Source of the DNA: Phoronis australis
Lineage: Eukaryota > Phoronida > Phoronidae
DNA: 64,000 bases
Reading direction: 5' to 3'
NCBI GenBank assembly: GCA_002633005.1
Contig: NMRA01000732.1
Coordinates: 111,476 to 175,475, forward strand
Shown: one piece after another, positions 47,201 through 58,200 of the stretch
How positions within the stretch are numbered: position 1 is the stretch's first letter
Layout: every line of letters starts with the position of its first letter
Program-made: the position numbers and the translations under genes
Notes under the pieces: generated by a model
Seen by the model: only the letters and a program-made list of their open reading frames with translations
The model's database searches: none
What the model was told of the DNA's origin: nothing

Positions 47201-49141
47201 CTGCTGGAGTGCCTCACCACTCCCCTCATGGAAGCTATGCTGGACCCCTGCATCCACCGCCACCACCAAATGGTGGTGGCTTTGCTCCACCCGTTCACCC
47301 ACCGGCTTCTGTGCGATCTCCTGGCCTACGTCCGAATGGCAATAGTCCACCTTTTGATAGGTGAGTGATTATGTACTCTAGCTACCTGTTTTGTTCAAGT
47401 TAGTCTTGCAAGGAATTTTGCAAACATTCAGATCAATTAATTTGGGCTTGAAGAAAGGTTCATAATTAGACATCTTGGTTTTCACTCATTAAATTAGAAG
47501 ATGACCAAAAGCATGCAAAAATAAGCAGGTTCACGTATTTAGCTGTACTTGACTCGTAGTAGACATTAGGAAAATGTTACTATTTGTCTATTTTTCTGTT
47601 GGAAAATAACTCATGGAAATGAAAACGATCTAAGTGCGAATGACGTTGGGGCAAGGTTAAAAGAGACGTGCTTGCTTATGTGGTGTTTTGTCCTTGTTTA
47701 CCACTTGTGATGAGAGATGTGTCTGTTTGTATTGTTTCAGGCCTAGCTGGCCTCCAGAGCCTCACCGTCCTGGTGCCCCTGTGCCCCCTAACTCTGCACG
47801 AGACCCCTCGCCCCCAGCCAACCATCAGCGACTTCACAAGATGGACAGCGAGGATAACCTGTCTACTCTTGACCTTCGTGCGGACTCGTCGCCCGAAAAT
47901 GACAGTGAGTAAAACAAAATCGCAGCTTTGTCTGTTTTTCAGCTCTGTCACAACATCTCAGCCATTAAATGTTATGAATTATGAGGCTTACTTTGTACTT
48001 TGCCACAGGGCACAGTTCTATGGTTTGTTCAAAATCTCATTTGTTTTATGTGGCTGGATTTGATTCATGTTTTGTAATACGGTAATTATGATTTCTGTGT
48101 GTAAGTGCCAAAACTCAGGTTAAACTGTGTTTATGTGTTCCCATTCAGTGATTGCCACAATTACATAGCAGGTTTAACATTTGTCCAAGTATTTGCCTTT
48201 ATTTGTTGTTCACTATTCTAGCCTCAAGCAATTCTCGTTTTGCCAACATCAACAACAAGCACACCCGTTATCCCCCACCACCATTGCATGGACCACAGGC
48301 GAGAGATCAAGCCAAGCATCTCCTTGGCAATAGGGCAGTAAGTCTGAATTACTACAAAATTTTGAAGGGACCTCGATCATCTGCATATAGGGTTTTGAAG
48401 ACTTGAGCTGTAGTTGTTGGCACTTGATTTTAACATCTTGAAAATTATTACGATTAAGTTTTGTTCTAACCTACTTAAACCATTGCTAAGAAATGCATTC
48501 TATAAATATTTAAATGTACCCAACCATTAGCATCATATTATGCACAGTTCTCATCCAAAATCAGGTTATGATCAAAGTGCCATTCAGTTGGTTAGTGATG
48601 CCTAACAGTAATAAATGATAATAATTTTTTTCTTTACAACTCGATAGATGTCTGTTACGTCTTGGTGGTAAATTACGTTGGCTGCAAACGTTTAATAAAT
48701 TAATCTTCTGGCTGAGGTCTTGTACCAATAAACAATGAACATTTTCAGTATTTCAAGCTTAATATTTCCTGTTGTGACCTGCCCACATGACATGACTGTT
48801 TTTCACAGTTTTGTATTTCCATGTTGCTGTTCTTAACGAATTACCATTTTGTCAGAGCATTATTTCATTTTTAAAGATCATATTGTGTGCAGTTCTTCGC
48901 AGAGTTGTTTCTTTGTGTCGTCTGACTATCGAGGTTTATTAATTCATAGGATGGCCTAAAGAATCCACCATCTCCACAGAACGTGCTCAGTCCAATGAAC
49001 CGAAGGAAACTGCCGAATTCAACTCTACCACCACCCATAAATCAAGGAAAGATGTCACCTAATGGTAGTACACCCAAACTTAGTTATGGAAGGACACCAC
49101 CGCCAATTACTCATGCACCAGCTCCCCATGGTGGTCGGTAG
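29237..49141 (+). CDS. Ankyrin-repeat protein with proline-rich C-terminus (13 exons, 913 aa)
   Basis: Exons are 29237-29255, 30926-31297, 39081-39209, 42439-42593, 43236-43457, 43685-43760, 44209-44492, 45302-45487, 46229-46352, 46658-47360, 47741-47904, 48222-48337 and 48950-49141. Every junction keeps phase; the intron after 44492 is GC-AG. Residues 1-110 are a conserved-looking helical N-terminus (DALNLALLHMQRFYRKLRLR). Residues of about 112-400 hold about seven ankyrin repeats. From about 410 the protein is low complexity and Pro-rich, with a Lys run near residue 650. There is no signal peptide or membrane segment. The 6-residue first exon is a prediction supported by its phase and position. 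I do not recognise the subfamily; no canonical RVxF PP1-docking motif was seen. Confidence 0.88.
30926..31297 (+). CDS. Ankyrin-gene exon 2: N-terminal helical region
   Basis: Begins after ccatgttgcag and reads DFQKASAFINEFLLKLGEHD, then a basic Ser/Arg segment (LRSQSRSPQR). It ends in the first half-repeat (LPLMIQAAKQGDEQLMLQLI). An alternative acceptor at 30893-30894 would add ten codons in phase 0 but does not match the phase of the proposed first exon. Confidence 0.8.
31298..39080. other. Long second intron of the ankyrin gene (7.8 kb)
   Basis: AT-rich. It holds a 57-bp triplicate at 33813-33983 and a short 21-bp duplication near 36765-36805. No internal exon is supported; phase 1 carries directly from 31297 to 39081. 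Confidence 0.6.
33813..33983. repeat. 57-bp tandem repeat, three copies
   Basis: Three nearly identical units starting CACTAACTACATGTGCTGCC and ending CATTCACAGCT. The period is divisible by three and creates a false repetitive open frame. Near identity implies recent expansion. Confidence 0.95.
39081..44492 (+). CDS. Ankyrin-repeat exons 3-7
   Basis: Five exons encode the ankyrin stack. Repeat starts include YLGRTALMYAAHFNKEGAIN, DGLTVMHQVCHAGSSEILQS, ELGRSAIHWAVTTQSVDCLK, DGLTPSMWACRVDNIHHFEL, HNGRTWMHWAVRRKEPLECL, SEGKTVLLTAAELGSLDACK and KQNRTALHLAAMGGHGEVIN. The TALH-type core and the GAD loops (NGADLSIED, IGADLDCRD) are typical. An acidic insertion (EDLRGEDEDMEL) interrupts the fourth to fifth repeat. 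Confidence 0.93.
40419..42053. repeat. Direct repeats of GGGCGGTTAACCG type flanking an assembly gap
   Basis: A block of about 90 bp at 40419-40511 recurs in the same orientation at 41963-42053. It contains GGGAGGGCGGTTAACCGAGC and GGGCGGTTAAC-C/T-GAACATGGGCG. Shorter relatives lie at 39440-39480, 40250-40400 and 41910-41950, and in the opposite orientation (TAAGCGCCC) at 59818-59890 and 60730-60760. It lies in the ankyrin gene's third intron. It may be the ends of one element whose middle is partly the gap. Confidence 0.8.
40768..41310. other. Assembly gap (543 N)
   Basis: A run of N within intron 3 of the ankyrin gene, between the two direct-repeat blocks. No exon is missing, because phase and ankyrin repeats continue from 39209 to 42439. 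Confidence 0.99.
44493..44498 (+). other. GC-type 5' splice site (gcaagt)
   Basis: Exon 7 of the ankyrin gene ends GAG followed by gcaagt, the consensus for the rare GC-AG introns. It pairs with the strong acceptor tttgtttcag before 45302. No GT donor in range keeps phase, and reading through reaches a stop within about 16 codons. Confidence 0.75.
46658..47360 (+). CDS. Ankyrin-gene exon 10: basic and proline-rich tail
   Basis: The largest exon (703 nt; in phase 1, out phase 2). It contains IMPSPPPRRKLVSPVPPAV, a run of ten or more lysines, then repeats of HGYAAPPPSHGYAGPL type rich in Pro, Gly, His and Tyr. It is probably disordered; the PxxP motifs could bind SH3 or WW domains (inference). 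Confidence 0.9.
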
Positions 49142-52100
49142 TAGACCTCTGGACCATCATTTGTACTGTATATTATGTCTTTGTATCATGCATTTGTCTA
49201 TCTGTGTCAAGTTATTTGAAACCTTTTTGAGTTATGAAACATTTTGCTTTCAAGGCTTTGTACTAGGACCTTTCACATTAACAAATCGGTGGCTGTGCTA
49301 CTAAAAATCGAGCTTAGGAACTATACATTTATGAACTTGAGCTCTTCTTTTCTAAGATTTGGTAATTGGTAGCACGATATTTAGGATATCAGTAATGCAG
49401 AATTTGTTGGCTGGTCATTGACGTACATCAAGTTATTGGTGTGAGATACTGATTCAAACAAGACTACACAGTCATTTCATTCATCTTATTTCAAAGTGGT
49501 GTAATTTATTGAATCAAGTTTACAACCCCACTTATATGGTGCTGTTTACATCCGAGAGCATATTTATGAAAAGTACGTATTTTTGGTCATGTAAAGCCAT
49601 ATACACTTGGGTGTAAAGCTACTCTTGGATGTATATTTACACCACCTTCAGAGGTCGTGTAAATGTAACTTTACACACGTGCAAATATACACCTGGCGCA
49701 TGTGAATGCGATTTAAATTTACACACGGGTATACAAGCAATATCGCTCGGACAAGAGTCCCATTACAAATTTATTTCTACGATCTCATCTCTACTGCGGA
49801 CAACACCACTTCCCCATTAAATGTTCAAAAGCGTCCTCTGTTGTCATCCATCATTTGGAAGTGTCTTTATTGAAAGGCTGCTACTTAGGTGAAACTTTCA
49901 CGGCTTTTGTTTTCCAACATTTCACTCGATATGCACCATAACTAAGAGGAACAGTAAGCACATGTATAACTTTTCCAGGACAAATCATCTTCTCAATTCA
50001 CTTTGCAAAAGTTTGATGCTCACTTAGAACGCTGAATTTCCAAAAGCTAATGTATCACAAATGTGACCTAAACAACTTCTGTTCACATTTGGTAAATTAC
50101 CTAATAAAGACTAACCAAATACTGGAACCATATTGTTGAAATCAAAATGCGAACAATATTTCGGGTGTAATAATTGATATGTGATTTCCATTGATACCAC
50201 TGCAAATCCTAAATTTGGTTTTGAAATGACGGAAATGGGGAAATTTTTGTACATTAGACTTATCAAGTAATCCACTGTAAAAGTTCTAATTTCACGTAAT
50301 TATGCTTTTTGAGAAAAGGAAACTCCAGGAAGGTTACCAAATGTGTGGTTACCAAATCTTGTTTCCATTCATTACAACTTCATACTTGGCTCCAACAGTT
50401 CTTGATGTATGGATTTGTGTGTAATACATCCGAGCAATACTTGGCAAAACAAGTTGGCCAATAGAAGGACATCTGCCATTTGACAATTTTTAAACCATTC
50501 TTCATCTTCGCAATGTTAATTATCAAGTGTGTTTTGCCATCAGTCTATTGATCTTTTTTAATAAATCCGTACTTGACATCAAGCTCCAAGAGCAATCCCT
50601 TGGAGATACCCGGTCCTCAGAGCTAACCAATTTCTAGGCAAGTGTTGTAGAAGAATCTCTTCACTATTCTAGCAACTGTTGCTTGTGTCGCTTTTTTACT
50701 TCAAAGTGTATGAAGTGCTGAGCACAAATGTAGACTTTATTTCCCTCACATTAATGCGATGTAAATTTATATTTGCATGCGGGTGTATATCAGTTTTTCA
50801 TATGGTGTATTTCTATGTTTGTAGAAGTCATGTAAATGGGGCTATATATGTTCATGAAATTCTAGGTTATTTTGAAGTTGGAGGTTTAAGAGAGGCGTGC
50901 CTGCAAATATTTCTATTTTATTTATTATAGATTAATATAAATTTAACACAATATGAAGCATATATCTATCAACTCAACAATATCTTAATCGTAAAGTTTA
51001 TTTTTGTAATTTAATGATAATAATTTTTTTGCTTGTCTTGCTAATTCTTTGAAAAATGTGAATTTGAATTGTTCATACCTATCCTCAGAACTATAACCTC
51101 TCAACGTATGATGTACATTTGTCTATGTTATAGAATAGTTGAACTCCCAAGATGGTGAAAACGATAGATCTGAGATACTGCTGCAGGTATAACCCAGTGG
51201 AGGATTTTTGTAATGGTAAAGGTACGTGGGCTCTGACACAGTAGCAATAACTTGGAAGTTATAGAAGTTGTGAGTGATAAACATTGAGAGGGGAAGCTTG
51301 TTGAGAAAGTTATAGTCAGTGCTGAATTCTAATATGCTGTTCAATATATTTGCAATATGTTATTGTATATATGTTGTTATTGTTGATATGTCATACTGAT
51401 ATGGATAACACATCTTTCTTGAAAAATATTAAACTAGTTCAATGGGGATTTTGGAGACAGCTATTAGCGTTTGGTCGCAGATGTATAATTAAAATGCCTT
51501 GAGAACACTTATTTTTCTGATGAATGTGATTCTCATTTATCCGTCCAAAAGTAAATTTATCTATTATATTTCTGACAACTGTGGACTGTTCCCTTCATTA
51601 AATTGTGCATACTGTGGTGCATAATGGGGTATATACTGCACAGCTCATAAAAGGATTTACTCTTTTGGTTTCAATTTCCTCAATTTGATTTCCAGTTTCC
51701 TCTTTTTTCGTCTGTTTTATCCTTATTTTGACTTTATTCATGCAAAAAATGTTTCTTGCAGTTAAATTACAACACAAAAAATATTTCAATCACATACGCA
51801 TATTATTTGTAAAATGACGTCACCTGGAAAAAATTTCCCATTTTTGTCATTAGTCATTACAAGTCCTGATGCTGTGTGTTTAAGACTGGATTCAAGTTAA
51901 AACCTGTTCTCACTCAGGTTCATAGATGACTTTATTTATTTCCATGTATTTTCCTATACGCTGTCTGGATCAAAAAATTAATTCCATTTCACAGTCTAGG
52001 TAAGACTGTTGAGAATGACTCTTAACTTCACGTCAGACATGTGTCTTGTGCTAGATCTAGGATAGTTATCTTCGTGAAACTAGTCTTGAAGACCCTTGCT

Positions 52101-52264
52101 TGTTTATTTGATATCGTTTTGTGATATCATTATGAATACAAATTTATTTTCATACTAGTGTGATCATTTCTAATAGAACTTTGTTGGCATGAAATGATGT
52201 AGTCATCTGTTGATGTATCTTGTTGTATCAATGTTCTGAATCTCATGTCATAATTTTTGTTCTC
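49142..52264. other. Probable long 3' UTR of the ankyrin gene
   Basis: No coding exon is seen between the TAG at 49139-49141 and a canonical AATAAA at 52265. It contains TGTAAATATACACC-like short repeats at about 49570-49740 and 50770-50830. Confidence 0.5.
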
Positions 52265-52270
52265 AATAAA
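52265..52270 (+). terminator. Poly(A) signal AATAAA, probable end of the ankyrin transcript
   Basis: AATAAA is followed within 20-30 bases by a T- and GT-rich stretch (tttttttgtttgtttctttt), the usual downstream element. Assignment to the ankyrin gene is inferred from strand and order. Confidence 0.5.
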
Positions 52271-55246
52271 TGGAATTTAATTTTTTTGTTTGTTTCTTTT
52301 GTCATGCATTTCACAGTACAACTGTCGTCTATGAAACTGTCAAAATGCTAGAGTTTAACTATTCTGGCCACTCTGCAGCATCTAAATTGAGATTCTCTTA
52401 CAAAATGATCTACACCTAACCTCTGCCATAATCATTTTGCATTCTCCGTCAGTCCAAGGAAGGATTAAAATTACTACAGATTGCCTGAATCACATCTATA
52501 ATGGCAATACAATGTGCTTTAATCACATAACTGCTGTTTCAACATCAAATATATCCCAAGATTCAATAGTTACAGAAATTAATGGTTTTCTCTGTAAGAT
52601 GAAGGTCAACTATGAAATGTGAAAGAGCTACAGCTTCTAAACCATTGTGGTTAAACACTAACCTACTTGACAAGAGCAACACAAAGAATAGTAATATATG
52701 CTCACAACTGCACCTCAAATGCTATGCTTGTAGGTGAGTTTATTACTATGAAAGCCTTGTGTAATTAATATGTATTAAACTAAAAGGCCACTATGTGCAC
52801 CATAAGACAATTCCATTCCAAACAAGGCAAGTACTGTCGTCTCCTTGGTAGAAACTTATTGGCCTAATTATGTGAACATCATCAAGGAACTTAAGTGGAT
52901 TTAGAGCCATACAAAAAACAAACAATTAGGGAAATCAATGGCATCTAAGGAGATTGTGAACTATCATACAATTCTCTACATTCGCATGTCCTTCCCAACA
53001 CGACTTCACTAACTCTCCGTCTACTTCCCAACCTGCAGTCCTGTATTGCCTGCTCTCTATTGCCTACACCCTCACTCCCCTCACCAGGTACTTGGGTAAA
53101 TGTACCTCCCCTCCAAGTTTGGACCCAGGAGTTAGGGTTCGGTTATTCGGCTGACAGCGTTCTGTAAATATGAAAATCTACACAATACCTTCATTTCATC
53201 CCTTATTTTTATCTTCGGGTGCATCCCAGTGGATGGTCATGAGCTGTCTTACATCTCTTGTGGCGGTTTTTAGTGCCCATCTTTTCAGTGATTATTATTT
53301 TTATTATTTTACACTAATTCTGTACCATTGTAAGTCATAAAAAATTACCTTAGTTTATTTCGCCTACATACGGTCTCCTTTTTATCTCTGGAAACGGAGC
53401 TTATGACGCACATATCATTTTCGGGACATACGTCAAACAAAAATATTAAGTTTTTACTAGGGGGCACAGCTGTAGTTAATTAAATCCAGAGTTATGTATA
53501 TTTGATCTTACTATCCCATCCACCATAGAAAAATATCTACAAAATTTCCCAAACATGCAGCGAGGGATTCTGGACATACAGCAGCGGATGCCGGTTGGCC
53601 ACGAACAACAGCATAATGCATCCACATAAATATATAGGCGCTATAAAGATGAAAATTTCACTCCTCTGATCACATTATGCAACTAGACACAGTACACTTT
53701 ATAATAAAATTTAAATATTCAATAACAACTAATATCTGAAAAGAAGGTAAACGGCATTCAAAACTTTCAACTGAACTCCTTGCTTCATAAGATCCGTTTA
53801 GTGCAGTTACATTCAAGTAATTGAGAACAATTCCATAGAAAGCATAATTTATTACAATTTGCTTGCATTAATAAACAAGTTACAATGTTGAAACCAATGG
53901 CTACGAAATTTTTTCAATCAACACACAATTGTATGAAGTGTTTATCAAATCCCAGCACAGAAGCACAACTGGAGAAAGTTACAAATATCAAGAAACTGGT
54001 GTCTGTTAATAGAAACTTAAGATGACAGAATTTTGAAAATACTTTTCCAAAAATTGTCTCTGTAATCATTAAGCAAACGATAATACTTGGTATTTACGAT
54101 AGTGGAAATTATTGGCCTTCATGAGAAAAAATGTCATTCTCAAAAATCAAAAAGTGCTAAACTTCGTCCTTTCTGACAAGGATCAATGCTCAAACTAGAA
54201 ACAATAACCTAATATTAACACATTTCTATTGTAATACTGAACAAGGATTGCTAGTTTTTTTTCAGAATGCAATGAACTTTAAATATGAGGCACCTCTCCA
54301 CTGTATCATAAAGCAGACAACTTAATCCCACTTAATAACACAATCTCTGCTTCTTTGCCCTCTACTTAATAATAATAATTTATGAGATGAACACATGTGC
54401 ACCATTACAGTAATTTATGAGATAAAAACACATGAACTGATCTATACTGCTCTGAGTATAATTACAATAATTTATGAGATGAACACTGCTCTCTGCCACA
54501 CAGAGCACCCACCACTGTACAGTGACAAACTCTACTACAGTGCAAAGGTCACGAATCTAAGCACGGCAAATTTATACAAAATCAACATGATCTCTGATTT
54601 TTAAGTTAGATAGCATGCACCAATAAATATTCATAACAGTTTCTGTTGCAAATATGAATGTAAGAAGAAATACAGAGATGAGCAACAGTTAGAACACACC
54701 AACTATGTTCTTTTCTTCTTGAGATCAGAGATAATCTATTAACATTTTGAAATAAACTGGTATGTTCTTTCGGTTGTTTGTCTCTGAAATCAATCTTTTA
54801 TACTCCCATCAAAAAAGCAAATCTCAACCATGGACATTTTTAACTCTCATTGAACATGATCACATGAGGCTGCCACTACATCTTGAGACAGTTACACACT
54901 CCAATACTCGATATAGGCCAAAATCTTTTCAGCAAATTAAGTAGCCCAGAAGCCACCATTGAAAATGGCTATGTTAACAATTTCATTAGTAAATGAATAA
55001 ATCTGCCAGAAAGAAATCCCGATTGCCAAAGTACTTGTTCGACTTGAAAGGATTTAAAGACACCAATGATCTTCAGTGGTGTCCATCTATCTTCAAAAGA
55101 TACTAAGAGCAATAAGACCTTGACGGTTTAGCCAGGGCAAGATGTAATTTATTGAAAAGCTCGCAGTAGTTATGCAGTACTGGGACGTGTGACCAGCAAG
55201 ATGTAGTACAGCTGTGGTGACTGTGCGGCAATCACTCAAGTAGAAC
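52271..55246. other. Convergent intergenic region
   Basis: Between the ankyrin transcript end and the stop codon of the minus-strand gene. It holds a repeat at about 52670-52740 related to 24830-24900 (ACAAGAGCAAC...CTGCACC) and three imperfect TAATTTATGAGATGAACAC copies at 54375-54490. No gene is seen. Confidence 0.5.
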
Positions 55247-58200
55247 TCAGTGAGGCAGCACCCTGGGTATTCTCGTCAGTTTATTCTCCAGTCTACGCTT
55301 CATAAGCTCCAAGTTTTCTGACAGTGTCAGCTCCCTGGTGAACTCGTCATATTCGTACACCGGACCATCTTCCTTGCGGAGAATCGGCAGCTCGGGCTCC
55401 ATCAATAGCGCATGATACGATAGTGATACCCGTGGGATAAATACAGAGACACCAGCCTTGTACACGGCGGGTATGGAGATATGACTGGGTACATTGACAG
55501 GCCGACTGTAGGGGTGTTGCTGAGCACGCATCACATTGATCACTTGACCTGATGATGCAAACAAGATAGAGATTAAGTCATTTCCAAGACCATACTTACT
55601 GACTGGTTGTATACCTTCCGACTGCAGTCTGGCAAAGACCAAACTAGGTTATGCCGATGGGTATAGTCTGGCAAAGACCAAACTAGGTTATGTCGATGGG
55701 TATAGTCTGGCAAAGACCAAACTAGGTTATGCCGATGGGTATAGTCTGGCAAAGACCAAACTAGGTTATGCCGATGGGTATAGTCTGGCAAAGACCAAAC
55801 TAGGTTATGTCGATGGGTATAGTCTGGCAAAGACCAAACTAGGTTATGTCGATGGGTATAGTCTGGCAAAGACCAAACTAGGTTATGCCGATGGGTATAT
55901 TGGTTACAGACATTCTCCATATATTGACATTTTTTACTTAGAATCACAACAAAAAAATTTCATTCAACATGTATTAAATTTACATTCGTTTAAATTATGT
56001 TTTACCCACCAAAATCCAACATTTACACAATTCATTTCCCTCATCAAATTGATACTGGTCCGAGAATTCAACAAAGTTCGACAAAAGCATTTTATACAAT
56101 ATGGAAACATATCCTATTACATAACTTCAGCCACAGTTTTAACAGACCTAAAACGTTCATGTCCCTCCATCTGGGATCCGTTGGTATATCCATAAGTTGT
56201 AGGAGCTCACGACCGTCCTCAGACCACCTTGAGATGACATCAGCACCTCGCACCAGCAGTACTGAGTCGCTGTTAAGTTTGTTGTGAACAACAAAATCAC
56301 TCATGTACTCAACAGGATTCGTCAGATGAATGCCTAAATAGGAGCAAAAACATTTTCAAAAACAACTAAAATAAATTTTATTAACACACACTCATGATTA
56401 CTCTTATTGTATTTGTCCAAGTTAGCACCTCGGTTTGGCTATACAGGCACTCAATTTTTTAGAATTTTCACTTTTGAACACCCATGTTAGATTATATGCT
56501 TATCATCAATTTACAGCCAGTACATGAAGACTTTTCTAAAGTATTCATGTCTCTACTACAAATTTGAGCTCCACAATGCATGTAATACACTCACCTAACA
56601 AACTCCATTCACCCAATGTTTCATACCTCTAAAATGTTAAGTAGTCAAACACAGACACAATTCTCTGGACATTAAACAAAACAGAAAAGAAGGCATACAT
56701 CCATTTCCAACCATCAAAACATGTCAGTTAAAGCCCTTGCTTGGTTTCTTGGCTACACCATGACTTATGAGGGTGTGAATTTAAACACTCTGATTATCAA
56801 CCAAGACACAAAACATGTAAGTTGTGGCACACACACACTAGTGACTCAGTTAAAGATATCTCAAACCTTACTCACAAAAATTGGCCATTTTTACAATATT
56901 TCACATATATTTAGCAAAATACCTTATCGTCATTCTTGGGGAACTTCAAATACGAAATATATACCGTGCATTGAGAAAAAAGATTTAGCAGAACCACCTT
57001 CGAACCGCACAACCATGTGGAAATTTGTTAACTACTAATCTGAGGTCAAAAGTTACAGGGCTGTCACTCAAATCAAATCTCACGCCAGGCACCGAGAAGC
57101 TTCGTATGTGTTCTCAGTCCATTCATTCACCGAGTCGCCATACACAGGATAGAAAGTCAGGGAAAATGGAGACAAAATTACGAAGTTTTGATCCTGACTG
57201 TTGAGAACGAATGCTTCGAGTCATCCCATGCCTCTGTGACTTTGTGTTCACGAAAAGAGAAGACTCTTCACCGAAATTCCTTAATTCGGGTAATTTGACA
57301 TTTTGCTGTTTCGATCTCATGCTCACAACGTGCTGTAACCACCGACTCGATTTCTGTTATCCGTTTCGTATTAAGTTTCATATCAGTCTCTCAGTGTGTG
57401 GTGTGCCTAACAATGAACCGTTGACCTACTTTGAAATGGGTCACAATGCAGCAGCTTGACCAACTTAATATGTTGGCTCCGCCCGTGACCCAGTTGAATT
57501 CAATGCATTGGAATTCGACTGAATGTTTTTGTGATAATTAAGTTAATTACGCACTGCAAATTCAGATGACATTGAACGTGAATGTTGAAATAGTGAACAT
57601 GGTTAAGGCATGTATAGGTTATATTGACCGAAAAAGGTTTCACCGAATAATTAAACTGAAGACCTTGAGACTTTCACCTCACACTACTAAATCGTCTTTT
57701 TCTCGGCTTCAGCAAATCGACTTAATTTGAACTTAGGAACACGAGAAAAATGGCTTGGTGGATTACGCTTAAACTTTCCAAACTTAATCAATCTCAAACG
57801 CGTTGTTAGGATTTTCTATATATTAAAGGCTTAGTTTTTGCATAATGTAACCAAAACGAATATGATTTCTTCTACAAAAGTACCTTACGTTTTGCGAGTT
57901 GATTTGTCATAGAAACCAAACATAAAGAGTAATCGAAAATTCCTAATAGCGTTTTTGAGGAAACTTTTGAAGTTTTCATTTAAAAAAGGTTTCGGTAAAA
58001 TCGACTGAGGCGTTATTTTGAATGTTATGAATGTACCTTACTTAACAAAGAAATTTTGACTTAAAAAAGGTGTTAACGCAGGGCTCGACATAAGGAGCTA
58101 CAGGTCGCATTTGCGACCTGAAATTTGGAAATGCGAGCTGAGATTTTTGTCAGCTCGTATCAAGTCGCAAAATGCGACCTGGAATTTCCAACGAATGCGA

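Noticed and set aside
46586-47368. Other open frames over the proline-rich exon
   Set aside because: Shadow frames of ankyrin-gene exon 10, which is phase-linked to its neighbours.
55573-55947. Minus-strand open frame with seven THRHNLVWSLPDY repeats
   Set aside because: Reading of the 39-bp minisatellite in an intron. The exon at 55548 has its own strong acceptor (gcatcatcag) that joins in phase to 56148, leaving this sequence out.
56721-57038. 105-codon plus-strand open frame
   Set aside because: Intronic to the minus-strand gene and without domain features.
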